NCBI RefSeq assembly: GCF_001886195.1 | Contig: NZ_JXLB01000010.1 | Location: 41,002 to 105,001 of the forward strand | DNA length: 64,000 bases | Source of the DNA: Enterococcus ratti | GTDB taxonomy: Bacteria; Bacillota; Bacilli; Lactobacillales; Enterococcaceae | Direction of reading: 5' to 3' | Made by a program: the position numbers and the translations under genes | Notes under the pieces: generated by a model | Database searches by the model: none | Seen by the model: only the letters and a program-made list of their open reading frames with translations | What the model was told of the DNA's origin: nothing | In this document: positions 48,591 to 58,323 of the stretch, in pieces | Layout of the letters: every line of letters begins with the position of its first letter | Numbering within the stretch: the first letter of the stretch is position 1

Positions 48591-50684
48591 CTAGTTCATT
48601 TTGTATTTTAACCAGAAAGTATCGTAAACAGCTAATACTTTTAACAATGGAACAGTCTCTGTTTTTACTTGAATGACTGATGTTTTAGGAATCTTTTTAG
48701 CGGATAGATGCTGGTAAAGTTCCCAAAAATTCGGTATTTTCATTGTCAAAAGAAATTCCGGTTTTTTAACTGCTTTTTTTAAAGAAGTAGTATCTAAATC
48801 AACAAGAGACATTTCATTTTTATTCCAAGTAACAGGGACAACGAGTGATTTTGAGCTAGTTTTAATCTTTAATTTTTCTTTGATTGCTTTGGTTTCTTTT
48901 TTAGGTTCATCGTATTTTGTCAGGTTATAGGTCTCAATGATCGAGTTTAACTTTTGAGAATATTGTTTGTCTGTTGCGTAACGTCCTTCAAGATATTTAG
49001 TTGCTTCTTTATAACTTTTAGCTTCTGTTTTCCAAATTGGTTTATAAAAATCTTTATTATGAGTTAAACCATTTTTGATTAATCTTGCGTAATCTTCTAA
49101 GCTTTCTTTATAAGAAGGATATTTACGGAAAGTTGCTCGTATTTGAAAGGTTTCTCCCCGATTATCTTGTTCTAAAGTATTGAAAGAAACACTTTTGCCT
49201 TTATAATCACCTTTAATACCAAAAAGATTATAATTAGGTTCACTTGCTAATAAACTATTTCCTGAACCACTTTCTAGGATCGCTTGAGCCATCATGACGG
49301 AAGCATAGATTCCTTCTTTTTGTCCGATAGCTTGGGCACTATCAGCAATTTTTTTCAAAAATTGATCGGTTGTTTGGTTCTTTGAAAAATGAAATGTGTT
49401 GTTTAAGTCATCTAAAAGCGATGAATTCATTAATGAACCAGTAGCAGTCGGTAGTCCAGCAATATTTACACGAACGGCAAAATCTGGTGTGTAATCTTTA
49501 ATAGAAGTAATGCGTACTTTATCTCCCGGTTGTGGTGCATGGATGTATTGACCATTGCCAATATAAATCCCTACATGGTGAGTGACACCTGAAGAAGGTC
49601 CCCAAAAGACTAAGTCTCCCGGTTGTGCTTGGCTAATAGGGATTTGTGTACCCGCATATTGTTGTTCGCCGGTCCAGCCGCCGATATAATGACCGGTTGC
49701 TTTCATGTAAACATAATAAGTTAAGCCAGAACAATCAAAAGTAGTTGGACCTTTTGCTCCCCAAACATAAGTTTTTCCTAAATGTTTGTAAGCTTCTTTT
49801 ACAATAGCCTTTTGAACTGTTGTTGCATTGGTTGGCAAGGTTGTTTCAATTGGTGTTTTTGTAACAAAATTAGTTGAATGATCATCAAGACTATCTGAAT
49901 CTTTTGCTTTGTCGTTTTCTTTTTTATTGCCAGTATTAGCAGAAACGACTGAGTCATTACTGGTAGAAGTTGATGGTTTCGATTGATTACTTGAAGTATC
50001 TGTTGTTTCATTTTTTCCTGTATCAGATGTTGATGGTTTATCAGGTTTTACTGGTTTTGATGAATCGTTAGAATTCCCATTCGAATTAGTTGTTCCCTCA
50101 TTAGAAGAACTATCTGATGGAAAATTTGGTGAGTCAAACTTAGCAGATAAAGTTATATCTGATATTCCTACAACAAAGAATTTTTCACTATAATTCACTT
50201 CTTGTGCACCATTAACTTCAAAAGAAATTAATTTTTCTTTCACAAGCGGAAGAATCTGATAAGCAATTTTAGTCCCTTCTTTTAATCCTTCAATTTTTCC
50301 ATCAGCCGGAATCATGACTTGTTTTACTTCTGAAGAGTCAGAAGTAATGATCGTCAGTTTAATTTTTCCTCGTAAGGATGACCCAATTGTCAAAGTATGA
50401 ACGGCTGTTTCGTCAGTTGAAGGAGCTGTGGATTCTTCTGTTTCATTGGTCGTGGAATCCGTACTAGTAGAAGATTCAGTTGTAGAATCTGTCGTTGAAG
50501 TAGTAGAAGAAACCTGTGTATCTGTACTTGAAACGGTTGTTTCAGTTGAATTATTTTCTGATATCAATGAACTATTGGTAGTCGTCGTTTGAGTTTCTGT
50601 TGCAAAAGCAGCTTGCGTTGATAAAATCGTTGGAGCAATCAGCCAAGAGGCAGCAAGTAGGCGTATTGCTTTATTTTTGTCCAT
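48591..50684 (-). CDS. secreted two-domain peptidoglycan hydrolase (NlpC/P60 plus glucosaminidase)
   Basis: A 697-residue wall enzyme. A signal peptide (to about 29, ending AAFA) is followed by a Ser/Thr-rich stretch (30-92), a beta-rich domain (about 95-185), a second Ser/Thr/Asn-rich linker, and NlpC/P60 (about 285-410) with Cys318 (TFDCSGL), His370 and His382 as the catalytic set. A glucosaminidase domain (about 440-592) has Glu471 (QAILESGSG). A 100-residue C-terminal region is unassigned. It should cut both glycan and peptide bonds. AAGGAG precedes the ATG. No sortase or LysM motif is seen. Confidence 0.9.
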   Translation of the reverse strand: MDKNKAIRLLAASWLIAPTILSTQAAFATETQTTTTNSSLISENNSTETTVSSTDTQVSSTTSTTDSTTESSTSTDSTTNETEESTAPSTDETAVHTLTIGSSLRGKIKLTIITSDSSEVKQVMIPADGKIEGLKEGTKIAYQILPLVKEKLISFEVNGAQEVNYSEKFFVVGISDITLSAKFDSPNFPSDSSSNEGTTNSNGNSNDSSKPVKPDKPSTSDTGKNETTDTSSNQSKPSTSTSNDSVVSANTGNKKENDKAKDSDSLDDHSTNFVTKTPIETTLPTNATTVQKAIVKEAYKHLGKTYVWGAKGPTTFDCSGLTYYVYMKATGHYIGGWTGEQQYAGTQIPISQAQPGDLVFWGPSSGVTHHVGIYIGNGQYIHAPQPGDKVRITSIKDYTPDFAVRVNIAGLPTATGSLMNSSLLDDLNNTFHFSKNQTTDQFLKKIADSAQAIGQKEGIYASVMMAQAILESGSGNSLLASEPNYNLFGIKGDYKGKSVSFNTLEQDNRGETFQIRATFRKYPSYKESLEDYARLIKNGLTHNKDFYKPIWKTEAKSYKEATKYLEGRYATDKQYSQKLNSIIETYNLTKYDEPKKETKAIKEKLKIKTSSKSLVVPVTWNKNEMSLVDLDTTSLKKAVKKPEFLLTMKIPNFWELYQHLSAKKIPKTSVIQVKTETVPLLKVLAVYDTFWLKYKMN

Positions 50685-51013
50685 ATAAGTACTCCTTTTC
50701 TTTTTTACTTATGAAACTTAAAACGTAGCTTTGTATTTTTGTTTAATAAATGCTTATCTATACAAAGCTTTAATTTGTTGTTTAAAAGTTGCGATTATCT
50801 TTATATTCAATCGCTTTTCTTTAATAGTTTTAATTGAAGTATGCCATTTATTTGTTTTTGAAAAAAACAATTGGGGGAAACGATCATACCTACTTAAATT
50901 GTACCAAAAGATAGGAGATTCTACAAAGCATTTATAAAAATAACGACCGTAAAACATAAAAAAAACTAAAACATAAGGTTATTTTCAAGATGTTTTAGTT
51001 TTTTCTTCATAGT
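50685..51013. other. intergenic region between hydrolase and LacI genes
   Basis: 329 AT-rich bases. It should hold the promoter of the hydrolase gene on the minus strand. Only the hairpin at 50957-51001 is clear. Confidence 0.35.
50957..51001 (-). terminator. terminator of the orphan lacI-family gene
   Basis: AAACTAAAACAT (50963-50974) pairs with ATGTTTTAGTTT (50990-51001); a run of eight T lies after it on the minus strand. A short T run on the plus side makes it partly bidirectional. Confidence 0.82.
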
Positions 51014-52039
51014 TTAGTCATATTTTCTTTTTACGTAGTCTGTCGAGGCCCTTTTTTCTAATTTCACTGGCAATAATTTTTCTGTACACTCTCTGTTAGG
51101 AAATTGGATACGTTCTAGAAGTAATTGAGCGGCAGATTGACCTAATTCAAAAATTGGCTGGGCGATCGTTGTCAATTTTGGTTTGACGTATTCGCACATG
51201 TCTACATTGTCGTATCCAATAATACTATAATCTTCTGGAATTTTTTTCCCATGTTCTTCCAAGCCGCGATAAAGACCAAAAGCTAGTTCATCATTCAAAG
51301 CAAAAATTGCTGTGACAGGGGATCGAAGAATTTGAGAAGTCACTTGGTATCCCCCTTCTTTAGAAAAATGAGTAGGAAATACATGTAAATTTTTGTAAAG
51401 GAGGTGATGTGAATCCAATGCCTGTTTAAATCCCTCAATTCTTCGATAAACGTTTTCTGGTGGAGCTTGTGGATAAACCAATGCTATTGATTGATGACCT
51501 AAAGTAAGTAAGTGAATACCAGCAAGATAGCCACCGTGAAAGTCATCAGTTCGTACGGAGTCGCTTAATCCTTCTGATTTTTTCTGATCTAAGACAATAA
51601 AAGGATGGTTTTGTTGTCTTAAACTTTCGTTAATTGTTGAAGTAGAAACAGCCGAAGTAGCAATAATAAAACCATCGACTCCTCGGCGTGTCAGCTCCAA
51701 TAAATACTTAATTTCTTTTTGATGATCGGAATCAGCATTACATAAAATAGTCACAAAATGTTGTTGGTACAAAACGTCTTCAATGCCTCGCATTAAAGTA
51801 TTAAAAAAAGGATTTGTAATATCGGGTACAAGTACTCCGATCGTTTTTGTTTCTTTCGTGATTAATTGACGAGCAAAATAATCTGGTTGATAGCCAAGAA
51901 TTTCTTTGGATGCAATGACTTTTTTTACGGTTTGTGGATTAAATTTTTCTTCATTGCCATTTAAAATTCGTGAAACGGTAGCAATTGAGACACCAGAATG
52001 CTTTGCTACATCTTTAATAGTTATTTTCTTTTTTTTCAT
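51014..52039 (-). CDS. LacI-family transcriptional regulator
   Basis: A 341-residue regulator: KITIKDVAKHSGVSIATVSRIL at the N-terminus, hinge PDYFARQLITK, and a sugar-binding-like core with GVLVPDITNPFF and NDELAFGL. It most resembles RbsR/ScrR-type repressors but the effector cannot be read from sequence. TAGGAG lies seven bases before the ATG. It has no sugar gene on either side, so its targets are elsewhere. Its ATG faces the divergent ABC pair 300 bases away. Confidence 0.88.
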   Translation of the reverse strand: MKKKKITIKDVAKHSGVSIATVSRILNGNEEKFNPQTVKKVIASKEILGYQPDYFARQLITKETKTIGVLVPDITNPFFNTLMRGIEDVLYQQHFVTILCNADSDHQKEIKYLLELTRRGVDGFIIATSAVSTSTINESLRQQNHPFIVLDQKKSEGLSDSVRTDDFHGGYLAGIHLLTLGHQSIALVYPQAPPENVYRRIEGFKQALDSHHLLYKNLHVFPTHFSKEGGYQVTSQILRSPVTAIFALNDELAFGLYRGLEEHGKKIPEDYSIIGYDNVDMCEYVKPKLTTIAQPIFELGQSAAQLLLERIQFPNRECTEKLLPVKLEKRASTDYVKRKYD

Positions 52040-52265
52040 TCTGATACTCCTATCTAACTAGTCTCCTTATTTTTCCATAAAAAAAAAGGAAAGTAAATGA
52101 AAAAATAGCTACGTACCAATTGCTGTTTATTATAGAAGAATTTCTTGCATTAAACATGCATATGGGAAGGGAGCGCTCTTTACTAAAAAGAGAAGTTTTC
52201 ATTACTTGTTTTTTATGTAAATAACACATCATTTCTACATTTGTCAATGCATGGTAGCCCATAAC

Positions 52266-52294
52266 TTTAGTCTGATCTCTTTCAGTGGTAAAAT
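52266..52294 (+). promoter_or_regulatory. candidate promoter of the ABC efflux pair
   Basis: TTTAGT (52266-52271), 17-base spacer, extended -10 TG-G-TAAAAT (52289-52294). Confidence 0.45.
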
Positions 52295-52338
52295 AAAAGA
52301 AAGGAATTATCGTTGGAGTTAAAGATAGGAGAGAAATC

Positions 52339-53040
52339 ATGGAATATGTAGAAGTTATCAATGAATGTAAGCGATATAAAATGGGAGAAACCATAATTAC
52401 TGCGAACAACAAGGTAAATTTTTCGATAAAAAAAGGGGAGCTGGTTATTATTTTAGGACCAAGCGGCGCAGGTAAATCAACGGTTCTAAACCTATTAGGC
52501 GGGATGGATAAACCAGATGAAGGACAAATTATTATTGACAAAACAGACATCACTCAATTTAATGATCGACAGCTAACTGCTTATCGTCGAATGGATGTCG
52601 GTTTTGTATTCCAATTTTACAATTTAGTTCCCAATTTAACGGCAAAAGAAAATGTTGAACTAGCAACAGAAGTTTCACCCCAAGCATTGGATCCTGTAGA
52701 AGTATTAACACAAGTTGGACTCGCTCATCGTTTAGATAATTTTCCTTCCCAATTATCTGGGGGGGAGCAACAACGTGTATCCATTGCACGAGCTTTGGCA
52801 AAAAATCCCAAATTACTTTTATGTGACGAACCCACAGGCGCATTAGATTTTGAAACCGGGAAACAAATTTTAAAGTTGTTGCAAAATGCCAGTAGAAAAC
52901 ATGGAAATACTGTATTGATCATTACGCACAATTCTGCGTTGGCTCCGATGGCTGATCGAGTAATCAAAATGAACGATGCAAAGGTTCGGTCAATTGAAGT
53001 CAACGAGCATCCTTCAACAATTGATGAGATTGTATGGTAA
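52339..53040 (+). CDS. ABC transporter ATPase (LolD/YknY type)
   Basis: A 233-residue ATPase with GPSGAGKSTVLN (residues 40-51), Q-loop VFQFYNLVPNLT, LSGGEQQR and [13 protein letters not shown]. The MacB/LolD subtype partners FtsX-like permeases, and the next gene is one. TAGGAGAG precedes the ATG. Its stop codon overlaps the binding site of the permease gene, giving tight coupling. Confidence 0.92.
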   Translation: MEYVEVINECKRYKMGETIITANNKVNFSIKKGELVIILGPSGAGKSTVLNLLGGMDKPDEGQIIIDKTDITQFNDRQLTAYRRMDVGFVFQFYNLVPNLTAKENVELATEVSPQALDPVEVLTQVGLAHRLDNFPSQLSGGEQQRVSIARALAKNPKLLLCDEPTGALDFETGKQILKLLQNASRKHGNTVLIITHNSALAPMADRVIKMNDAKVRSIEVNEHPSTIDEIVW

Positions 53041-53050
53041 GGAGGAACCT

Positions 53051-55762
53051 ATGAAAACAAAAACGTATCTCAAAGCAAGCTTCAGAGAAATCAAACAATC
53101 AAAAGGACGATTTGTAGCAATCGTTTTGATTATCATGCTAGGAACGTTCCTATTTGTCGGTGTTAAAACAGCCGGTCCAGTTATGCAAAAAACGATGGAT
53201 CAATACGTTGAAAAAGAAAATCTTTCTGATTTGCAAATCATTTCAAGTGCTGGTCTAACAAATCAAGATTATGCAGAAGCTAAAAAAATTCCGAATGCAC
53301 AAGTAGAAACGAGTAAGCAATTTTACTATTTAAATTCAACTAAAAATGAAGTGATACAAGTTTTTTCTTATGCTGCAGTCAATAAACAAAACCGGCTAGA
53401 AGTAGTTGAAGGTCATTTACCTAAAAAAAATCAAGAACTTGTATTAGATGAAAAAGCCCAAAAATCCGGCTATAAAATTGGTGACATTTATACAATTGAT
53501 TCTGATCAAGTAAAAAACAAATCATACAAAATCGTAGGTTTTGTTCGTTCTCCGTTATTTGTCAACAATTTAGAACGAGGTTATGCCAATATAGGAAATG
53601 GATCCATTGATTATTTTGTTTATTTACCTGAAGAAGAATTTAACACGACCATTTATTCAGTCATTTATTTAACGTTTAAAAATGTCATTTTTCTTAACAC
53701 CTACAGTAAAGAATACCAAGACAAAATGGAACAAAACAGAGTAACTACTGAAACAGTCTTTCGAAATAGAGCGAAAGCTCGTTTAAACGAATTAAAGAAA
53801 CAAGCAATGAAATCCTTGCAGCCAGTCAAACAACAAGTTCTGATTAGTCAAAAACAAATAAATGATGCCCGTAACCAACTTAAATTAGCAAAATCACAAT
53901 TAGTGCAGCAACGTGCAATGATGGAACAATTGCCCGAATTTCAGCGAGAAACAGCAATAAACGAGCTATCTTCTCAACAAACACAGCTAACAGCGCAAGA
54001 AGAAAAAGTGATGAAACAACGAGAAAAATTAATAGAAACTCAAAAACAAATCAAAGCAAATGAAGAAAAAATCAAGCGTTTGGAAAAGCCCATCTATCGC
54101 TTTCAAGAACGTTCAGATAATGTTGGCTTTCAAGAATTTGGTGATTTAGCCGAACGAATTGCAGCTATTGCGAATGTATTTCCAGTCTTTTTTTTCTTTA
54201 TCGCTGCTTTGATCACGTTTACGACAATGACAAGAATGATCGAAGAAAATCGTAGAGAAATTGGTACTTTGAAAGCACTCGGCTATACTAAATTTGAAAT
54301 TGCTAAAAAATACGCGATTTATGCAAGTCTTGCTTCAGGACTGGGAATTATTTTAGGATCCGTGTTAGGTACGAATTTATTACCAAGAATTATTTTTGAA
54401 TTGTCCAATGAACGGTATGACATTGGCTCAGCAGTAATTTTTTATGATTGGCATCCGGTACTCCAAGCGGCTATTGCTTTTTTTATTGCTGCATTTGGTG
54501 CAGCAATGCTCGTTTTATTTAAGGATTTAAGGGAAAGACCTGCGACGCTTCTTCAACCGAAAGCACCAAAACCGGGGAAAAGAATTCTGTTGGAGTATCT
54601 TACACCGCTTTGGTCTCGGTTAAGTTTTAATCAAAAAATTAGTTATCGCAATTTGTTTCGCTATAAATCAAGAATGTTTATGGCTATCATCGGCATTGCT
54701 GGATGTACGGGATTGATGGTAGCAGGGGTAGGACTAAAAAATTCTTTAAGTGCGGTTTCTGAAAAACAGTTTGGACCGATTACAAACTATCAAGTGATTG
54801 TGACACTCGACAAAGAAATAGATCAAAATGAGACAAAAACGAAACGAGTATTAACAGAAGATCCACAAGTGACAGGATTGTTGGCAGTCGATATGCAAAC
54901 GATTGAACTCCGGAAAGAAGGTCAAGCAGCACAAAGTTTAACGATGATCGTACCAAAAGACGTTACACAACTTTCACCGTTTATTTACTTAACTTCGCAA
55001 AATGGTCAATCCGCCCATTTGTCAGATTCGGGAATTGCTATTACTCAAAAAGCCGCAGAATTGTTTGATTTATCTCAAGGAGAGACGATTTCATTGTACA
55101 CAGGTAAACAAAAAGAATGGCACGTGACAGTAAAAAACATTCTGCAAAACTATTTAGGTAATTTTATTTACTTAACCCCAACTTACTACAAAAAAATATC
55201 AGGTGAAAAAGTAATAACCAATGCTTATTTAGTTCAAACCAAGTCGATGACTAAAAAACAAGAAAACAGTTTAGCGGAAAAGTTGCTAAAAAAAGGTGCG
55301 GTGTTGAATACGTCCTTTGTTTCTAAGCAAATTGAAGCACAAGAAGAATCACTTGCCAATTTAGATTCAGTTGTTATGATTTTTGTCGTCTTATCCGGTT
55401 TATTAGCTTTCATTGTGTTGTATAACTTAACTAACATCAATATTTCTGAACGGATTCGTGAATTATCAACGATTAAGGTCTTGGGCTTTTTTGATAAAGA
55501 AGTCACAATGTATATTGTTAGAGAAAATATTATTTTTACCTTAATTGGGATTATAGGCGGATTTGGCATAGGGTACGTATTAACTGACTTTATTTTACAG
55601 CAAGCGTCAATGGAAACGGTCATATTCCCACTGATAATTACTTGGAAAGCTTACATTCTTTCTGCTGTATTAACGATTGTTTTTACCGTCATCGTAATGA
55701 TAGTTACTCACTCTAAGCTAAAGCATATTCATATGATTGATGCCTTGAAATCAAACGAGTAA
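53051..55762 (+). CDS. large FtsX-like ABC permease with outer coiled coil
   Basis: A 903-residue permease. Segment 1 (FVAIVLIIMLGTFLFVGVKT) is followed by an outer domain, including a Gln/Lys-rich coiled coil around residues 245-355. A first FtsX domain follows (segments near 375-395, 430-450 and 485-505, with EIGTLKALGYTKFEIAKKYA). Then comes a repeat of the plan: a segment near 545, a second outer domain and a C-terminal FtsX domain ending at 890. Such double-FtsX permeases with LolD-type ATPases are widespread in Firmicutes, mostly of unknown substrate. Start set at the ATG at 53051 after AAGGAGG. Confidence 0.88.
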   Translation: MKTKTYLKASFREIKQSKGRFVAIVLIIMLGTFLFVGVKTAGPVMQKTMDQYVEKENLSDLQIISSAGLTNQDYAEAKKIPNAQVETSKQFYYLNSTKNEVIQVFSYAAVNKQNRLEVVEGHLPKKNQELVLDEKAQKSGYKIGDIYTIDSDQVKNKSYKIVGFVRSPLFVNNLERGYANIGNGSIDYFVYLPEEEFNTTIYSVIYLTFKNVIFLNTYSKEYQDKMEQNRVTTETVFRNRAKARLNELKKQAMKSLQPVKQQVLISQKQINDARNQLKLAKSQLVQQRAMMEQLPEFQRETAINELSSQQTQLTAQEEKVMKQREKLIETQKQIKANEEKIKRLEKPIYRFQERSDNVGFQEFGDLAERIAAIANVFPVFFFFIAALITFTTMTRMIEENRREIGTLKALGYTKFEIAKKYAIYASLASGLGIILGSVLGTNLLPRIIFELSNERYDIGSAVIFYDWHPVLQAAIAFFIAAFGAAMLVLFKDLRERPATLLQPKAPKPGKRILLEYLTPLWSRLSFNQKISYRNLFRYKSRMFMAIIGIAGCTGLMVAGVGLKNSLSAVSEKQFGPITNYQVIVTLDKEIDQNETKTKRVLTEDPQVTGLLAVDMQTIELRKEGQAAQSLTMIVPKDVTQLSPFIYLTSQNGQSAHLSDSGIAITQKAAELFDLSQGETISLYTGKQKEWHVTVKNILQNYLGNFIYLTPTYYKKISGEKVITNAYLVQTKSMTKKQENSLAEKLLKKGAVLNTSFVSKQIEAQEESLANLDSVVMIFVVLSGLLAFIVLYNLTNINISERIRELSTIKVLGFFDKEVTMYIVRENIIFTLIGIIGGFGIGYVLTDFILQQASMETVIFPLIITWKAYILSAVLTIVFTVIVMIVTHSKLKHIHMIDALKSNE

Positions 55763-56069
55763 ATAAACAAGAAATTTTTTTAAGGTATGCGTTTAAAATG
55801 TATTTTAGAAAAGCAGTCGAAACGCATAAAAATGATTTACCAGTTTTTGTTCGTTTCGACTTTTTCATTATTTTCTAGGTTGTCAAAAAGGAGGGAAGGT
55901 GAAAAAATAAGTTTCTTCCTATTATTTGTACCAAGTATTACACTGTCTTTGCTTTATTTCATAGGTACTTATGATTTTTTATGGAATCGATTTAAAAAGT
56001 GAATATAGGAAAGGTAATTACGATTATCACTTCAGTCAAACAGTTTGCTTAATGTGTGTTCATCAATAA
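55763..56069. other. intergenic region after the ABC pair
   Basis: Holds the terminator at 55816-55865 and AT-rich sequence up to the next promoter. The 71-residue frame at 55787 crosses that terminator and lacks a good binding site, so I do not call it. Confidence 0.35.
55816..55865 (+). terminator. terminator of the ABC pair
   Basis: GTCGAAACG (55816-55824) pairs with CGTTTCGAC (55852-55860), then TTTTT. Confidence 0.78.
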
Positions 56070-56098
56070 TTTACAATCGCTTCCTTTTCCATTATAAT
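56070..56098 (+). promoter_or_regulatory. treC promoter
   Basis: TTTACA (56070-56075), 17-base spacer, TATAAT (56093-56098). A small hairpin CAAACTT/AAGTTTG (56107-56128) lies in the leader. Confidence 0.82.
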
Positions 56099-56156
56099 AA
56101 GCTTTGCAAACTTGTATATATAAGTTTGAGGAAGAACGGATTGGAGGCGAAGAAGT

Positions 56157-57785
56157 TTGTCATTTAACGATAAAGTAATTTATCAAATTTATCCTAAATC
56201 TTATTATGACAGTAACGGTGATGGCATTGGTGATTTAAAGGGAATTCAAGAAAAATTACCTTATTTATACGAATTAGGAATAGATATGATTTGGTTAAAT
56301 CCTATTTATCCAAGTCCACAAAAGGATAATGGATATGATATTTCAAATTATACAGCGATTGATCCAATTTTTGGAACAATGAAAGATTTTGAGGAATTAG
56401 TGGCGCAAGCAAAAAGTTATGGAATAGAAATCATGCTTGATATGGTATTAAATCATGTTTCTATTGAACATGAATGGTTTCAAAAAGCTTTAGCGGGTGA
56501 TTGTTTTTATCAAAATTTCTTTATTTTAAGAGATCGACCAACAGATTGGCTTTCTAAATTTGGCGGCAGTGCTTGGGCTCCTTTTGGCCGTACTGGAAAA
56601 TATTATTTACATTTGTATGATCAGACACAAGCTGATTTGAATTGGCGAAATGAAGCTGTTCAAGAAGAGCTATTTAAAGTTGTTCGTTTTTGGATGGATA
56701 AAGGTGTAAAAGGGTTTCGTTTTGATGTGATAAACGTTATTGGAAAAGACGAAGAACTAAAAAATAATCCCAACAATCAGGGAAAAGAAGAATATACAGA
56801 TAAACCGATTACTCATATGTATCTTCAACGATTAAATAAAGAAACATTTGGAAAAGATCCTGAGATTATCACAGTGGGAGAAATGAGTTCCACAACGATT
56901 GAAAACTGTATTTTGTATACAGAACCTAGTCGCAATGAGTTGTCAATGGTCTTTAACTTTCATCATTTAAAAATTGATTATGAAAATGGAAATAAATGGA
57001 GTACCTTTCCTTTTGATTTTGAAGCCTTCAAAAGCTTGTTCCATACATGGGGGGAAGAAATGAGCAAAGGAAATGGTTGGAATGCTTTATTCTTAAATAA
57101 TCATGATCAACCGCGAGCACTTAATCGATTTGTTGATAACAGCAATTACCGTAAACAGGGAGCAAAAATGTTGGCGACAATGATCCACTTAAATCGTGGA
57201 ACACCCTATATCTACATGGGTGAAGAAATTGGGATGATTGATCCTGATTTTAAACATATTAATGAATATGTGGATGTGGAGAGCTTGAATGCTTACCAAA
57301 CGATGATTGATCAAGCTTTTTCTGAAGAAGAGGCGTTTTGCCGAATTAAAGCGAAATCAAGAGACAATTCGAGGACGCCTATGCAATGGAATGGAGACGA
57401 AAAAGCTGGCTTTACTACTGGAACTCCTTGGTTGTCACTGGCAGCAAAACATGAAGAAATTAATGTTGAAAAAGAATGTTCTTCTAAAAAATCTATTTTG
57501 GCCTATTATAAAAAGTTGATTCAGTTACGTAAACAATACCCAGTGATTGCTATAGGAGACTATCAGGCTTATGGGCGTAATCATCCACATGTGTACAGTT
57601 TTCTTAGACAACTGGGAGAACAAAAGCTATTGGTTTTGACAAATTTTTATGACGTAAAAACAACAATTGTGATCCCTAAAGAATTTATGAATGCTAAGCG
57701 GCTAATTGATAACTATTCAGAGACAGTAATCCAAGAAAAATTACAACTTAATCCTTACCAAGCAGTTGCTCTTTTTATTCAATAA
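56157..57785 (+). CDS. treC: trehalose-6-phosphate hydrolase (GH13)
   Basis: Splits trehalose 6-phosphate into glucose and glucose 6-phosphate after PTS uptake. The 542-residue GH13 enzyme has YQIYPKSYYDSNGDGIGDL, GFRFDVINVIGKD with the nucleophile Asp190, VGEMSSTT with the acid/base Glu242, and LNNHDQPRALNRF with Asp317. FGGSAW and MVFNFHHLKIDY are typical of TreC/TreA rather than oligo-1,6-glucosidase. The start is TTG 56157, nine bases after GGAGG. No treP transporter or treR is adjacent, so substrate entry must come from genes elsewhere. Confidence 0.87.
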   Translation: MSFNDKVIYQIYPKSYYDSNGDGIGDLKGIQEKLPYLYELGIDMIWLNPIYPSPQKDNGYDISNYTAIDPIFGTMKDFEELVAQAKSYGIEIMLDMVLNHVSIEHEWFQKALAGDCFYQNFFILRDRPTDWLSKFGGSAWAPFGRTGKYYLHLYDQTQADLNWRNEAVQEELFKVVRFWMDKGVKGFRFDVINVIGKDEELKNNPNNQGKEEYTDKPITHMYLQRLNKETFGKDPEIITVGEMSSTTIENCILYTEPSRNELSMVFNFHHLKIDYENGNKWSTFPFDFEAFKSLFHTWGEEMSKGNGWNALFLNNHDQPRALNRFVDNSNYRKQGAKMLATMIHLNRGTPYIYMGEEIGMIDPDFKHINEYVDVESLNAYQTMIDQAFSEEEAFCRIKAKSRDNSRTPMQWNGDEKAGFTTGTPWLSLAAKHEEINVEKECSSKKSILAYYKKLIQLRKQYPVIAIGDYQAYGRNHPHVYSFLRQLGEQKLLVLTNFYDVKTTIVIPKEFMNAKRLIDNYSETVIQEKLQLNPYQAVALFIQ

Positions 57786-57823
57786 AAAACAGTTAATCAA
57801 AAAGAAAAGATATGTCTTGAAAG

Positions 57824-57878
57824 AACAAGTGGAAGCATGCAGATACCGTTGTGACGGCTGCATGCTTCCACTTGTTTT
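57824..57878 (+). terminator. terminator after treC
   Basis: Nineteen perfect pairs (57824-57842 with 57858-57876; starts AACAAGTGGAAG), then TTTT. A second hairpin AAAAGAGC/GCTCTTTT at 57893-57926 may back it up. Confidence 0.9.
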
Positions 57879-58045
57879 AAGGACTGTCAACAAAAAGAGC
57901 GAACAATCTTTCTAAATTGCTCTTTTATTTAATTTTAGTGATGAGAATGGAATTACTGTTGAATGTATTTTTCACAACGTTAGTGCTTCAAATATCACCT
58001 TTCTACACAGCAGAGTACATTTACTGCAAAGAAATAAGCAAAATT

Positions 58046-58312
58046 TTACAAGCAGTAAGAATAATGCAATGAAATGGTAATCAAACCAAATGACCAGCTG
58101 CTTGATTGCTCTTTAGTGCATTTTTTAGATTCTTGTGCAGTGATGCAGAAATTTTTTTGAAATTCCATTGATCTGTTCAATGTTTGCTTGTTTTTGTTTC
58201 TCATCTCTATTTGAAAAACATTTTCTTTTAATAATGCTGCTTCTTCATCTCCTCGGATAACAAAAGGAATATGATAAACAATTTTATCAGAAATAGCGAC
58301 CTTTGTTTCCAC
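58046..58312 (-). pseudogene. reading-frame fragment in a decayed locus
   Basis: An 88-codon frame from a GTG at 58312 with no binding site. The first 40 residues (VAISDKIVYHIPFVIRGDEE...) look like real protein; the end is Ser/Tyr-rich. It is in a different frame from the ORF that ends at 58324 and may be its shifted continuation. No recognised family. Confidence 0.35.
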
Positions 58313-58323
58313 TGTTTTTATCT

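Noticed and set aside
52050..52553. 167-codon minus-strand frame overlapping the ABC ATPase start
   Set aside because: It is antisense to a strongly conserved ATPase with Walker motifs and lies partly between two genes; no own signature.
55787..56002. 71-codon frame after the ABC permease
   Set aside because: It spans a rho-independent terminator and has no spaced binding site; the hydrophobic stretch is from AT-rich codons.
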